Shown one piece after another: positions 1-13,048 of a DNA stretch of 64,000 nt. Below the pieces are notes generated by a model. It saw only the letters and a list, made by a program, of their open reading frames with translations, was not told the DNA's origin and did not search any database. Origin of the DNA: Elmis aenea (Eukaryota > Arthropoda > Insecta > Coleoptera > Elmidae); NCBI GenBank assembly GCA_947652605.1, contig OX393579.1, positions 62,001-126,000 of the forward strand. The letters are read 5' to 3'. A program made the position numbers and the translations under genes. Every line of letters starts with the position of its first letter. Position 1 is the stretch's first letter.

Positions 1-2935
1 AGCGTTAATTTTCAAGCTATTTAAATCATTTTGCGTGAGAATCAGTAATAATTGTAAAGTTGTCAAAGAAAACCACATTAGTTTATTGTAACATAGCCCT
101 TACTAGCAAAAATGTCAATCAACCACTTTAAATAGTGCCACATTTCACATTAATAAAGAAACTTGTAGCTGTTATATCTTACACCGAATTTTGTCGGAAA
201 ACTTGCGTTTTAACTTTCAAACTTTTGTAACCTTAAACTGAACGCCATCTACCGACGAGTTTGACACTCTACAAGGAATATCTAAATTAATTATTTTTTT
301 CTTGGTTCACCTTAACCCCAGCTAACCTAACGCAATTAATCATGCATTAATATTTTGTTGTAGATGGGCTAGGCTTGCTTAATGCGTAGTTTTACCGTGC
401 ATAAATTCTACTTATATATTATTTTATGAGGCCGAAAACAAACGTCGTTTATTTAAGTGGTATTGATCCGTGAACCTGCCAACTTTGGGCACTATGAATC
501 GAACTATTCAAAGTTAACTGTTTGATCCATTACGGGGTACTCTGAACATGGCAATCCTATTGGGACGTGGATTAAAAAAATGATATATTAAACATAGACA
601 ATGAAAATAACGCGTCAAGTTCCTTAACTGCAATAAAATAAAGAATATGCCATAAAAACTATTGAAATATTACTACATATTTCAAAACTACATTCTGTAT
701 TACCTTTAATAATATTAATTGAGCAATAAAAAAGTCGCATGTTATTCTGTAATAATTTACATCGTTTTTTAATTGTATTCACTCAATAATAGCTATTTAA
801 AAAGTCCAAAAACGAATTATACATTTATATACTAAGAATAGAAGGTGCTTCAAATGGCTGCATGAATATGCACAATGCTTTTAACATATTAATACTCAGA
901 AATACCATGTATATTCATTCCTTTTAATCGAGTTATAATTCACTTTTATTGGATCGTGGAATTTTCATTTTGTAGCAAACATTTATTTATAAACTGATAC
1001 TCAAAACATCGATGCTTTAATACAGTAAATCGGGTTAGAATTTTTAGTTGTTTACATAGTTTTCTGATCCGTTCCGGCAAAAACCACCCATGTACGATTT
1101 CAGCGAAGCCTTACAAAAATATTTGCTCTATTGACCATTAAATTCGTTTACTCTTTTAAGCTGTTCAGTTAAAGGTACTATCGCGATGGAAGATATTTTT
1201 TCAGTAAGGCCATAAGTTCTATATTGAGCTGTTACTGTTTTTATTTTTGAGTAAACTATTTGAAGAGCACAAGAAAAGAACGATAAAAGACATAATTACA
1301 TATATAGTTTTGAGTTATTTTTCAAACCAACTTAGGCTGGAGTAATATTTTACTAAAAAGAATTATACCAATGATTTACATTCGAAAAAAAAAAGGTATT
1401 TTAAAGAATAAATCAAAAATTGATTGGTTTTACACACAAAGCCTAGGTTATAGTAAATAATAAATTTATAAGACTTGATTTAGTTCCAAAGAATATTATT
1501 TATTACTTTTCCGAACATATTTCTGTTAATTTTTACTGTTCCAGACATTTTACGAGTCATAAAGTTTATATTTTAATGAAACTGTTGACATTTTATATTA
1601 AAACTGTCCCGATTTAATTAGGCACACTAATCTATCATTGTCTGCATCGTTCGCACGTCTAAACTAATCGTTCTATAAAAAGATTATACACAACCGATGC
1701 TCTTTAAGATTGCCTGTCATGCAGGTATGTGTGTAGGTATGCATGTGTTCTCTTCGTGTCTACTTGAAAAAAACGCATTACAGTTGCCACTTTAATATTC
1801 CCATGTGGAGTTTCAAAACAAAATCAATTCTTTTTATGTTTGAATAAAAAACACTTTACGTCAATACCTCGATGCATTAACACACTTTCATATAGCACTG
1901 CATGACGTTGATAATAAAAATAAATCAAACAAAATAAGAATAAACTACTGTATACACTAACAAATACTCAGAATGTAGTCGTTAAAAATATGCTCAAACT
2001 TGGATAAACAGCGTATCTCTGATTATGAATGATTGTCCAACTTTCATTGTAAGGTAAGATATGTACGAAGCTAAATAAAACAAAAGTTACAACTGCGTTC
2101 TTCTTTTGTTCCGCTGTTTGCATCCGAACAATTGGAAAACACGCACCGTGTCCGCCGACCTTAAAATTAATCGTTGAAAAATGAAGAAGTCTACACGACG
2201 CTAATATTTCTCGATGTGTATTGGTACAACAAAAGTACCCATTAGCATTAGACTATGAAATTATTCGACACTCGGTTTTCTCAGCCAAGTGGATAGATAC
2301 AAGGTCGAAATTTCAACTTTAATAAATGCCACTGCAGAACTAAGGACATTTTGTTTTTTTTATATAGAAACGACAAAGATTTTCAAAAAATATTGATCTC
2401 TTGTAGTAATATCCTTGAACATCCTGAATCTAGTTAAAAATTAGATGGAAAAGAAATTCTTGCAGCGACTACTTTATTTAAAATAAATATTGTTACTATT
2501 AAAACATAAATTATTACAGTAACTCTTTGGAAAACTTTTAAACGTTGCCAATTTAAATTAAATACATGATACTCCTAATTATTAACTGAAATTGCCGATA
2601 AATAAAAACAAATAAAAAATATTTTCAGTTAATTTAATCTTTACTGACATCCCTTACACATACAAAGTAGAGAAAAAAAGAGGGTGTATTATATTAAAGT
2701 CGTGGACTTTATAAAGATGTCAAGCAAAAAGGACGAACTTGTATCATTATAAATATGTTCTAAAACGTTTAGTAACTACATCAAGCTTGTTTCGTTTCTT
2801 TTAAAAATAAAATGCCATTAAATCTTTTTTTCTTCTCCTCGTGCACGGAGCAAAAAGCTATCTTCTCCATATTTCATAGCTCATTTAGCAATGAAAACAA
2901 ATTTAAAAAAATAACGACAACATGAAAGTAGTTGA
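1..2935. other. AT-rich non-coding stretch
   Basis: I see no supported gene, RNA gene or repeat with clear boundaries here. Both strands are crowded with stops and the composition is uniformly AT-rich. A short GT/ATGC-rich patch near 1715-1750 looks like a decayed simple repeat. The stretch could be intron or intergenic DNA; nothing in it decides which. Confidence 0.6.
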
Positions 2936-3322
2936 TATAACGACCGCAGAAAAATAATCGAAAGCACGTCAGAACAAAATTCGCCAAACTCAAGACGCCT
3001 GCCGTCTCTTTCCTTCATCGTGGAAAAAGCGTCGCGAAAACTAGACCACGCCAACACATTTTCGTCGATTTTGTTCTGCCGTCTGAAACCGCCGAGTCAA
3101 ACGGAAGTATTTGAAAAGCATGAGATGGCCAACATCCGGAATTTTTCCCCTACCACCACGGCGAAGGGCAGCGTCATCAGGCTGAACGGAAATAGTATGA
3201 TGGCGTGTATTTCCGGAACTCAGGTGCTTAACTTGTTGCTCATTTCGCGATTCTATTATTGCGGAATGAATTTAGGTTGCATTCTGTTGATACTGCAACG
3301 AATTTTTACCTGCCAAGACTAA
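2936..3322. other. GC-elevated coding-like island, strand unclear
   Basis: This island is clearly richer in G and C than its surroundings. On the + strand a frame stays open from 2936 to the stop at 3322 (about 128 codons) but has no early ATG. On the - strand a frame from about 3240 downwards encodes a hydrophobic stretch (residues such as IILFPFSLMTLPFAVVVGEK) with GC-rich third codon positions, then meets one TGA near 3110 and reopens. A possible - strand acceptor (CACCTGAG) precedes it and a GTGGTG|GTAGGG donor-like site lies inside it. The - reading would fit another exon of a membrane-protein gene with the 6.7-6.9 kb island; the + reading is longer without a stop. I do not recognise a family, and it could also be a pseudo-exon. 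Confidence 0.3.
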
Positions 3323-3535
3323 TATAATTTAACGTCAGTTGAAGGCAAAACGCGGATGTACAGTTTAAAACGTGTTTCCTTGTAGTGCCGATTCGATTTT
3401 CAACATTTAACTGACATTTAACAACGGTTATTTATAATTGTTGCTATTATCGACTTCATGTCACAGGAAATTACGGTCTATACAGTATTTCTATTGATTT
3501 ACTTTGGAGAGACAACACATTAAATTCCAAGGGTA

Positions 3536-5363
3536 TATACAGGGTGAGTCACGACGGACGCGTCGGAGTTTTATGGCGAAACGGTTTATATTTTTCAATT
3601 TCTGTCGCTGTTAGATTATGTAAGTCAATAAGGGCTACATTTTAAAAATATTTTCAAATATACAGGGTGCTCCAAAAAAGAGTGCCATATCAAAGTTATA
3701 CTTTTTCTTATGGAACACCCTGTATATTGTTACATTTTTGGATTCCTCTTTAAATTTACTTCAAAAAATGTAAAAGGTTATATGGGTCTAAAGTCAACCG
3801 TTCTCGTGAAAATTGCATTTTCATGAAAATACAGTATTTTCAAAAATTTTCAGCATTTGAAAACATTGACAAGTCTGAAGAAATTCGCTTGGAGATAAGA
3901 TTGACAATAGATTATGTAACACTTTGCACCACCTACATTTTTAAAATATTATACAGGGCGTTTTTTACGCTTGGCCAAACTTGTGAAACTTTAAACATCG
4001 ATAACTCATTTTTTTTAAATACAACGACCTATATTTTTTTGCACCGTCTTATAGAAAATTTAATTCTCTTTCAAAAACATTAAGGCTGTTTTTCATCTAA
4101 AATTGATATTTTCCGAGATATCGCGATTTTATTGTTAATTATTAGGGCAAAGTAATATTTTCAAGTAGGCTATGAAGGTAGACAGCGGTAATTTAAAACA
4201 ATTGAAAGAAAAAACAAGACACATAATTTTATCGTTTGACTACACCCTTTTGACATAGTTTTATAGGAAAGTTGTAGTTTTACCATACTTACGTTTAAAT
4301 AGAGATTTTTTAAAATTATTTATGCATTTATTTATTGGTTCAGTGTTATAAGATAATTACTAAATCCTATAAACCATTTTTTGTCTGTTTACGATACGAT
4401 ACTACGACACTCTACCGAAAACAGTACCAAACATGTATTTTTTTTTTAAATGTAAAATTAGACAAGTCAGTATTACTTTTTTTTTTAATCAGCGTTCCGT
4501 TCTCGTACCTTATACATTATCAATCGGTTTTTAGGACTTGGCAAACGATCAAACTCAATTATATGAAAAATATTGTGGCCCTGATGAGAAACCTATATTT
4601 AAACGTAAAAATGGTAAATCTACAACTTTCTTATAAAAAAAAGTCAAAAATGTGTAGGCAAACAATAAAATTATAAGTGTCTTGTTTTTTCTTTCAATTG
4701 TTTCAAATTACCGCGGTCAACCTTCATAGCCTACTTGAAAATATTACTTTGCCCTAATAATTAACAATAAAATCGCGATATCTCGGAAAATATCAATTTT
4801 AGGTGAAAAACAGCCTTAATGTTTTTGAAAGAGAATTAAATTTTCTATAAGACGGTGTAAAAAAATATAGGGTGTTGTATTTAAAAAAAATGAGTTATCG
4901 ATGTTTAAAGTTTCACAAGTTTGACCGAGCGTAAAAAACGCCCTGTACAATATTTTAAAAATGTAGGTGGTGCAAAGTGTTACATAATCTATTGTCAACC
5001 TTATCTAAAAGCGAATTTCTTCAGACTTCTCAAAGTTTTTAAATGTTGAAAATTTTTGAAAATACTGTATTTTCATGAAAATGCAATTTTCACGAGAACG
5101 GTTGACCTTAGACCCGTATAACCTTATACATTTTTTGAATTAAATTTAAAGAGGAATCCAAAAATGTAAAAATATACATGGTGTTCCATAAGAAAAAGTA
5201 TAACTTTGATATGCCACTCTTTTTTGGAGCACCCTGTATGTTTGAAAATATTTTTAAAATGTAGCCCTTATTGACTTACATGATCTAACAGCGACAGAAA
5301 TTGGAAAATATAAACCGTTTTGCCATAAAACTCCGACGCGTCCGTCGTGACTCACCCTGTATA
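3536..5363. mobile_element. Large foldback (inverted-repeat) element, TATACAGGGTG termini
   Basis: The element begins TATACAGGGTGAGTC and ends with the reverse complement. The two arms, about 3536-4330 and 4570-5363, pair almost base for base, leaving an AT-rich loop of roughly 240 bases. No transposase-like frame is present; the small open frames in the arms mirror one another and are by-products of the symmetry. Inside each arm there are further ACAGGGTG or ACAGGGCG motifs (3662, 3953 and their mirror copies), so the arm looks built from smaller inverted units. Target duplication cannot be separated from the TATA at each end. It is a non-autonomous DNA element of a family with other members in this window (20.5-20.8 kb, 59.6-60.6 kb). 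Confidence 0.85.
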
Positions 5364-6713
5364 CACAAATTTTTTAAAACTTTGAAGAGCTAAAAAAAAT
5401 ATTTTTAATCTGTTTCCGAACAAATTAATAGTCGTTATGTATTGCTAAAATTTTGTTTACCATTTCTATAGACAATTAGTGTTGTAGTAGGCAATCATAA
5501 CAAATACAGTGCCCATAACAAAATTTCTGTTTTCTTTTTGACATAATTAATGCAAATTATTATCACACAGGTAAAGTGGCAAATAAAACGTTGTAAATAC
5601 CAAATCAGTAAGTCAAAGTTGACTTTGGAACAGGTAAAGTACAATGCCTATGTTGTTAATTTTAAGTTTTCTTAAAAACAAAACGAATATCTGCTCTGGA
5701 AATAAAATTTCGATTTAGCATTCACAACCTCAGACCTCCAGGCTACTACAGACAATCGTAGAATTGAGATACTTTTCTTTCTTGGACTTTCAATCTAACT
5801 GGGTTTGTCGTTCGATTTTATTAATTTCAAAATCATTCAATTTTTAAAACTTAAGGGGTTATATCATTAACAATACTGATTAAAAATTTGCGAATAACAC
5901 ACACACACCAAAAGCTTCCATTCTGATTGGTTGCGATGCGATAAACCGGTACTAATAAATATTTTTTACACTTGTTTAACCGAAAATTCGTCACTTAGCT
6001 TCACACGAACCTCGCCTATAAAAAAATCATTAAAGCTATCGATGTTGCAAAATTATACAGACGATTTTTAATTAAACAAAAGTATTTCTTAGAGGTCCTT
6101 GAAATTTTATCGGCGTCTTTCAAAATATCAAATGCCAACGTACTGCCGTAAAAAGTATTTAGTAATTTAAATAAACTTAGAGAGGAAACGCAGAGAAACA
6201 ACCCACCAAAGACAGCATTTTATTTGGTTAAAAAAGCTTAAGGTAATTCAGCGACTTGGCACAAGGAATGTCTATAGCCACACGAATAATCATTATTTTT
6301 AATATAAGCAAATAAAATAAAATAAATTGTTGGGTTACCTAAGTAATTGATCGAAAAAAATTACTTTGGACTTCTTGTACCAAGTCACTGATTTATTTAC
6401 AGCACAAAAAACCATTTACAGCATCGAAATAGTCCGGAATTTGCTTTTTATTCTAAATTTGTCGACGTCTTGCAGGTACAAGACCAAGTTCATGGTATGC
6501 AACCTACACAACATTCTGCAAAGGACGTTTATAACTTCCCTATTACATCGTTATTCGGATTTAGTTACAGATTTTTACTGACGTGGACGCTTTATGGTAT
6601 CCGATACAGTTAAAGGCGATAACAAAAGAAATTACGTAACGATGATTTACAACAATAACAGATGGCAAACGTAACAGGTTCGTGTAAAATAAAATCCATC
6701 CTACGCAAAGAAA
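5364..6713. other. AT-rich non-coding stretch
   Basis: No gene is supported. An (AC)6 microsatellite lies at 5897-5908. Everything else is AT-rich sequence with scattered stops on both strands. Confidence 0.55.
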
Positions 6714-6716
6714 CTA

Positions 6717-6917
6717 ACGAGCGTAATAGACAAACAAACATCCTTCCAGCGAGCGTTCACCTCCATAACGAGCATGCAACCTATGGAAGTGCGGAACCAG
6801 TTCCAGGTTCTTCTGGTACCGGCCGGTCAGGTTGACGGCCAAAGCCTGTATCACACGCGAGCACACCATCGCGAATCCGAAGAGATAACCGGCATAGCGT
6901 GAGAAACGGAAAGTGTT
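6717..6917 (-). CDS. Candidate internal exon of an unrecognised membrane protein
   Basis: Read on the - strand, a frame opens right after TTTGTAG (possible acceptor, AG at 6918-6919) and runs 67 codons to TAG at 6714-6716. Its first 45 codons use G or C in most third positions, for example in the run VNLTGRYQKNLELVPHF, which is far from the local AT-rich background and typical of a real exon. Residues in order: an aromatic start (FRFSRYAGYLFGF), a hydrophobic helix-like part (AMVCSRVIQALAV), then a basic tail. The codon bias fades after CAC TTC CAT, so the exon probably ends at a donor near 6781 (GTTGCA) or 6761 (GTGAAC) rather than at the TAG. A second - strand acceptor with a good pyrimidine tract (TTCATTCTTCACAG) lies just upstream but leads into a stop in this frame. 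I do not recognise the family. Confidence 0.4.
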
Positions 6918-7395
6918 CTACAAATCTAAATACCCGAGACAGATAGACTGTGAAGAATGAAATTAGCTTGTCGCAGGTCATGGTGTACCACCGTCTGGTC
7001 TGCCATTGCGGCGAAAGTGAAAATGATATAACAAATGCAAGGTGAAGGTCGGTTTCAAGGTTGGCCTTATCAAATCAAAGAGTGTTTGTAAGTACTCGGA
7101 AGTCGTACAATTTAATTTTGACCAAGTTTTTACAGTATGAAATCGCACAATGTCTAAAAGAGCTAACACAAAAAAACACTTTAAAATCTTTACTTTTACG
7201 ATAATCTTAAAAACCAACCGATTTTAAGTTATAAAGTGCAATATCTTGAATCGCAGAAACTTAAAACTAATAATTAGTTACTAGCATTTCGGTCCAAATT
7301 TCTTTCAAACATTCTTGTTATTAATTTTGATATACATGCTCAAAATCATTCAAATCAAATTAAAAGCACAGTACGTTATTATAAGTTACACCCAT
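6918..7395. other. Flank of the candidate exon, then AT-rich DNA
   Basis: The part next to 6917 keeps a short coding-like - strand frame (TRRWYTMTCDKLISFF) out of register with the candidate exon by one frame. It may be a piece of the same exon with a frame break, or chance. Beyond about 7060 the sequence is ordinary AT-rich DNA. Confidence 0.35.
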
Positions 7396-7735
7396 GAAAC
7401 TTTTTCAAAATTTTGAACACCTGTATAAACTCGGTTTAGAGCGGTTTTTACAAATTAAAGGTGGAAATTTATTAAACAGGGTGTCCTTAACATTTTTGGA
7501 AAACATAAAGAACATTGCAAAACTGTCGAATTTTTGACAAAATAAAATGCAAAATGCACTTGGAACTTCTTAAAAATTTTGAAAAACTATTAAAAAAATT
7601 GTACTAGGCCGTTTTTAAACAAATTAAATGTGAAAAAGCATTTTATTAAAATATAAAGAACATTGCAAAACTTGTTGCCAAAATAAAATGCAAGGTTTTA
7701 CATTTGGAACTTTTGGCGACTTATTTTACTGGAAT
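7396..7735 (+). repeat. Degenerate tandem duplication, about 166-bp unit
   Basis: A block starting GAAACTTTTTCAAAATTTTG at 7396 recurs in altered form at 7562 (GGAACTTCTTAAAAATTTTG), with the same order of internal landmarks: a GGTTTTTACAAATTAAA-like segment, then TAAAGAACATTGCAAAACT, then AAATAAAATGCAA. A third start appears at 7706 but stops after a few bases. The first unit also contains AAACAGGGTGTCC, like the termini of the foldback family in this window. It looks like a short satellite-type or element-internal duplication. Confidence 0.65.
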
Positions 7736-10700
7736 TCCTAATCGATACAAAGTCGATAGCATTAATAAGCCAAAAATACTCGAGATATAATAATGAATTC
7801 ACTCGTGAAATTCATGTCGGTGTTAAGCACGCGATTGGTTTCCGCGCCGTTCCATCCCTCAAGGAATAAGCTGATATATTCCGGCTGCCAGCCGCAATAC
7901 TCCTCTGCAGGGAATCCTTAAATGTACGTTTTTGCCGCAACTCAAATTTTTTACAGTGAATATATCGCAAGTTTCGAACACACCAGTCGATCACAATGCA
8001 CCATATATTAGTTTAGGAGAGCTGAACTTGGAAGTGCCTGGTGGTTGTACATACAATGTTGTTCAAAAACCACCAAAAACAATTCTTTGCAGCTCTTAAA
8101 AAAAAATTAAACAATTAATCCACGAGCAAGTACTTTCTGAAATTATTGGAGTGATCTTTTCTATGTCACTTATTATTTTCACCTTTCTGCTAACGAATCA
8201 ACTGCGACGTTTTTAGCTCAAAACTCGTGATTTTTCTTTTATCTTAAGAAGACTTTACAGGGCTAAAACAATAGACTTCCGCCAACAAAACATTGTGTCA
8301 AACCTTCATAAAATTAAACTATAAAACTTATTAGAAACTGTCAGCAATACTTTACAAGGATAATAAAAATATAACGCAGCTACAAGGTACAGGGCTATTA
8401 TTATGTATGTTACAGTGCCAATATAGCATTATTCTGCCTTCATCGTATGCAGTGACTGCCCATTACCGTTTAGCGAAACAATGCTGCGACATTATGCTTC
8501 ATTGAACATATTGTTTCCTCGTTCTACGAAACACCTGCTGATGCCATATCATGCATTGAGTACGGTATTAAACATTACAATGTACGTCAGGTTATTACTA
8601 AAGCATTAAGAGGGATAATAATATTTTTATATCAAACATTATTTATATATGGGGGTTTTAAATACAATGTTTTTTCTTTGTCAACCTTAACAATGATTTA
8701 AAAACAAAAATTACATTGAAATAGAAAAATAATAAGCTCTGTATAATGTTGCACTATAATATCAATAAGAGGGCAAATTACTTAATGATGATCTACTTTA
8801 GCAATGAATAAAATACAAAGGGGCGAAACGACGCAAATGAATTTTAAACAGTCGGCTTAATGATAAAACCTTTTTTAAGCATACTGCGTAAATGTTTATC
8901 AACAAAAGAATTACATTGCGATACTCAAAAAAGTATTTCACAATGTTTGCAACACAATACCTAATCTCTAGGTAATTTTTTACAACATTCTCAAAACAAT
9001 TAAAAATAATTCATCAAAAGTTCTTATTGTTTAATTAACTTCCCAGCACGCAGCTTATTAAAATTAGCAAGGCACACAAAACGTATTCCAAGAAATGATT
9101 AGCTAAAATATGTTGTGCACGTATTGGCAAAATAATAACTGCAGCGGCATCTTTGAGCGAGGTTCAGAAATACGATCCCCCTTAATCTCGCAAATCATAA
9201 ATACTAGACAGCCGTACACATATTTTACTACGAAGCCGAAACAAAGGGTCTTGCATGATAACAAAAACGCACTATCAGTTAGCAGATTAATTCAAAAATA
9301 TTAAGGACAAAGTTTAGAGGAAAAATAAACCATAAACCGCAATTTAAAACAATTTTCAATGTGTTTTACTGGAACTAAAGTTAGTTAAGTACATTTAAAA
9401 ATTGATTAAATACTAAACGAAGTTAGTTTCGCTGGAAAATAATTTATTTCAAAGCAGTTTACTTAACATAGTTAGCCACGTAAATACACATATGAATGTA
9501 CACTCATTTAACAACAGATATAAAATAGTTTTATGGAAATTTGTTCTTTAATGCAACCTTAATTTACTTCTACTACAGTGTAAACTTGGCTTAGATTTAC
9601 CACTGTAATCCTTTGTGTACCAATCATTTTTCCCTTTCGCATATTTTTACAAATTTCTTAAATATTTAGTGGGGGGAAAATGGATTTATAAATAACGAAA
9701 AATCATAAGACCACAAATAGAGCCCTTAACTAAATACATTAATGTTTGTTCATTTTTTCAATTCAACCATGATCAAAAAGTGTTATCAAAACTTTTTTTT
9801 TCATCATCAATAGAACACTATTCATACAAATAAGTATAGGAAATAAGTTTGGAAAAGCGCATTAAATCGATAAGTATTTAAAATAAGTTCATTGAAGTTA
9901 ATCCACATAAATTCGTTAAAATCATAACAACTAACAACACACTAGTTAAAATCCGTAAAGGCAAACAAAAACAGTCGAATAAATATCACGAAATTACTTC
10001 ATTAATTGCGGATAATACGGATGAAATAAACCGAAACGCAAAAAAAAACAAATAAATATTTTCATCACTTTATTATTATATTGCTTGATAATCCGACTAT
10101 ACACAAACCCTTTTTTCATCATTTCACGCTGATTTTTTAATTATATTTTAATTCATTTTGCAAATTCGAGTCGAGAGCAAATACACATTTATGCCCGGGG
10201 AGATAAAAAAAATAAATAAACAAAAGCTCTCCGTAATGTAATTGCTAATTAACATCACGGGCAATGCGAAACGCGGCAATTAAAATATAACCTATTTAGT
10301 CTTTTGTAAACGAATTATCCAAAGTTTTAATGCTTTTTTTGCGAAGGAAACGACAGGGTTATAAAAGAAATTGTTTTTTATTTGTTTTCGGTTGATAATA
10401 TAAAGGAAAGGGAACAAAATCTAATTAGATACAGTTGAATTAAAATATTCTGCAATACTCGAGTTGCTTTGGTGAGGAATAGGTATGTGGCAGAAACAGT
10501 AACTATGTAACTGTTTATGCTTATGTCATTATATTGTTGTTTGTAAGTGCACTAACCTCTCTTGCTCTCGTCTTTGCGAATTTAAAATAGAATTTCATGC
10601 AGAAATATCTAACAACCAAGTTTTAATGGACAATTTTACGAGTGAAAATTGGACGAAAATTCAAAATTGTTGCTTTAAACATGAATTAAAAGATAGATAC

Positions 10701-12941
10701 CTAAAAGTATGTAAAAAAAAATAACCAGTACATGTTTTTGTAGGATAACGCCCCTGGTCACAACTCACTTGTTGCCAAAAAAAAACAGGGATACGTAGTT
10801 TTTTTTTTTCTAGGCTAAGCCAGAAACTTATCTATACCCCCTCGTGCTACATCACAACTAAACGTTTACTTTTCATTTTAGATATTTTATCCACATATCA
10901 GGACATGTTGTATATTTAAGGTAACGAGATAGAATTTTAGTAAAATCCTTTTATGTTTGCCAAGCGAAAATATTTGATTTAATTCGTTTTGGCTAGAAGC
11001 GTACCTACCCTGTGAATGTAGCAAGGTGTAATAATATGCTCGCTCTGAAATTGGCGTCAATGTTATAATACCTTGAAGTTAGCTAATACAACCCACGCTG
11101 TGAAAACAACAAAGCCGGAGTAATACAAATTGGTTGTTCTATTAGATATTGAAGTTATCCATAATCATGCTCACGATTGGCGCAAATCTCAGATAATATT
11201 ACCTGTTGATACACAAAATCCATAGCGCAAGTTTTTGTTAATAAAGTCATGTTACTCTAATTAAATTTTCACAAAGTACGGTCCATTAAAATGTGTATTA
11301 AAACTGCCGTTATACAATATATTTGAATGAATGTGGTTCGATACGCCAATAAATAAATAACCGTCAAACAATGCCGGAAAATGTACGCAAAATTTTGTGA
11401 AAAACATTGTTTTAGTAAAATAAATAATGCAAAACTATTATTTACCAGTGAAAATGATTGTTAACTGTTGTTTTTTAAACCCAAAAAAAGCTAAAATTAC
11501 GATCCAATACTAAGATAATAACCTTTTTATGTCGAGCATATTATACAACAGTCCTGTTTGGGTAAATTAAAAAATTAAAACAGTGTCCACATGATTTATG
11601 GTAGAACACAATTAAAACCGCAATTTTTTTTTAAATGGTTAATCAAAATTTATTGCTAAAATATGATGACAAACAAACCGAATATGGCGAGTGTTATTAC
11701 CATTATTGCTCATAAACACATGTACATGAAAATTTTACGGTATTCTATTATTTTATTGACTGTAATGGCAAACTTTATACATAATCAATACCGTACTAGC
11801 GACATCAATTTTAGCAGATAATGCAGGCTAAATGAATGATCGGTAGGTAGCAGGCAGAGTGGCACAGAACACACTACAAAATGGGACACACATGCGGGCG
11901 AACTGTGCCCCTATAATAAGGAATGAATTATTTACATCGCTGGGGGTCCATTATTTACTTTTAATAGGAATTTCGGAGCTTTTAATGCCGAAATAAATTT
12001 ATAGGTCACCCCAGGTTATATAGAGAATTTAGATCATGAAATATATACCGTATGGTTACTAAAATATACATGCGCGCTAAAAATTACTTCACTATGAACA
12101 CGTGCGCCAACCGATTAGGGTTTTTGTGGCGGCATCTTTCACACATTCACCCCACATCAGAAGTCAAGTCGAAATGACTTCTTACTCTGTCGTCGAAGCA
12201 AAAAACCGAACGATAACAACAATGTAAATATGTCTTCAAGCCAAAAAAACATTGATTCACATTAAGATTGAGATATTTTTTCCAAAATTTATAAGTTCTT
12301 TAGAGCAATAAACATTTCTTTTAATTCTTCTACTTTTCAAAAGCAACTTTGTCTATTTTTAATTGGATTAACTGCACGAGTTTCGGATAAAAATCATAAA
12401 TATTAATTGGGTCTGTTCTTTTTTTCTCTGTACGACATATTTCCCCAAACTTTGGATGTGTAAATCGTATGACCTCTAGCACACGTGTCGCAATCATTAG
12501 CTCAATTCAGATCTTCTGGCAAGATCTCTATACGTCTCAGTTACTACGCAAATTGGTGAAGGAATTAGACCAATTATAGAGCCTTCAGTATAATAGTTGC
12601 GTTGTATTAAGACAATGTTGTGATGTAATTTGAACGTACATGAAGTTCTGCGAAAGATATTCCGGGGGTGAACTGACGGAATGTAACAAGACTCCGGCCA
12701 AGATTTATTGTTACGCGATATGATTAGTTGAATGCACGGGAGCAGGTTTGTCGGCTGATAAATCAGAACTAACTTAAAAGAATAGTCTTGAAAGGTACAT
12801 CCTTGCTTATTTTAGTTGGGGAAAATGACCCATACGGTTGCAAAACTTGCACACTTTTGGATAGAGCTACATTTTATTAATGTTTCTATTCATAAAAAAC
12901 AACAAATTTAGTGAGAGATTTCACTTTAAAACAATTGACAG
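7736..12941. other. AT-rich non-coding stretch
   Basis: No gene is supported. Small items: a 21-base imperfect palindrome at 7794-7814 (TGAATTCACTCG...ATTCA); a GC-richer patch at about 7825-7990 whose - strand frame of 60 codons has no recognisable motif; and homopolymer A/T runs. Codon use gives no sign of exons. Confidence 0.5.
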
Positions 12942-13048
12942 GCCAAAATTATTTGATGTACATAATATCGAGATGCAATATGTTTTCAGTCCTCCAGTCT
13001 TTAATTTTAATGAAGAAGGTGATGTTGAAGGGCGTGCAAAATTTGTTG
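12942..13048 (+). CDS. Candidate internal exon, unrecognised
   Basis: A frame that is acidic and aromatic (RPKLFDVHNIEMQY, VFNFNEEGDVEGRAKFV) runs into a consensus donor, TTGTTG|GTAAGT, with GT at 13049-13050. The nearest matching acceptor is CAATTGACAG, giving an exon of 107 bases (one base, 35 codons, one base). A later acceptor, GTTTTCAG at about 12983-12990, would give a 58-base exon and could use another frame. Support is the donor plus the non-random residue mix. Against it, the region is AT-rich and there is no family match. Neighbouring exons are not visible, so any introns must be long. Confidence 0.3.

Noticed and set aside
3823..4998. Nearly identical small proteins on opposite strands
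   Set aside because: They are the same foldback arm read from each side, not a gene pair.
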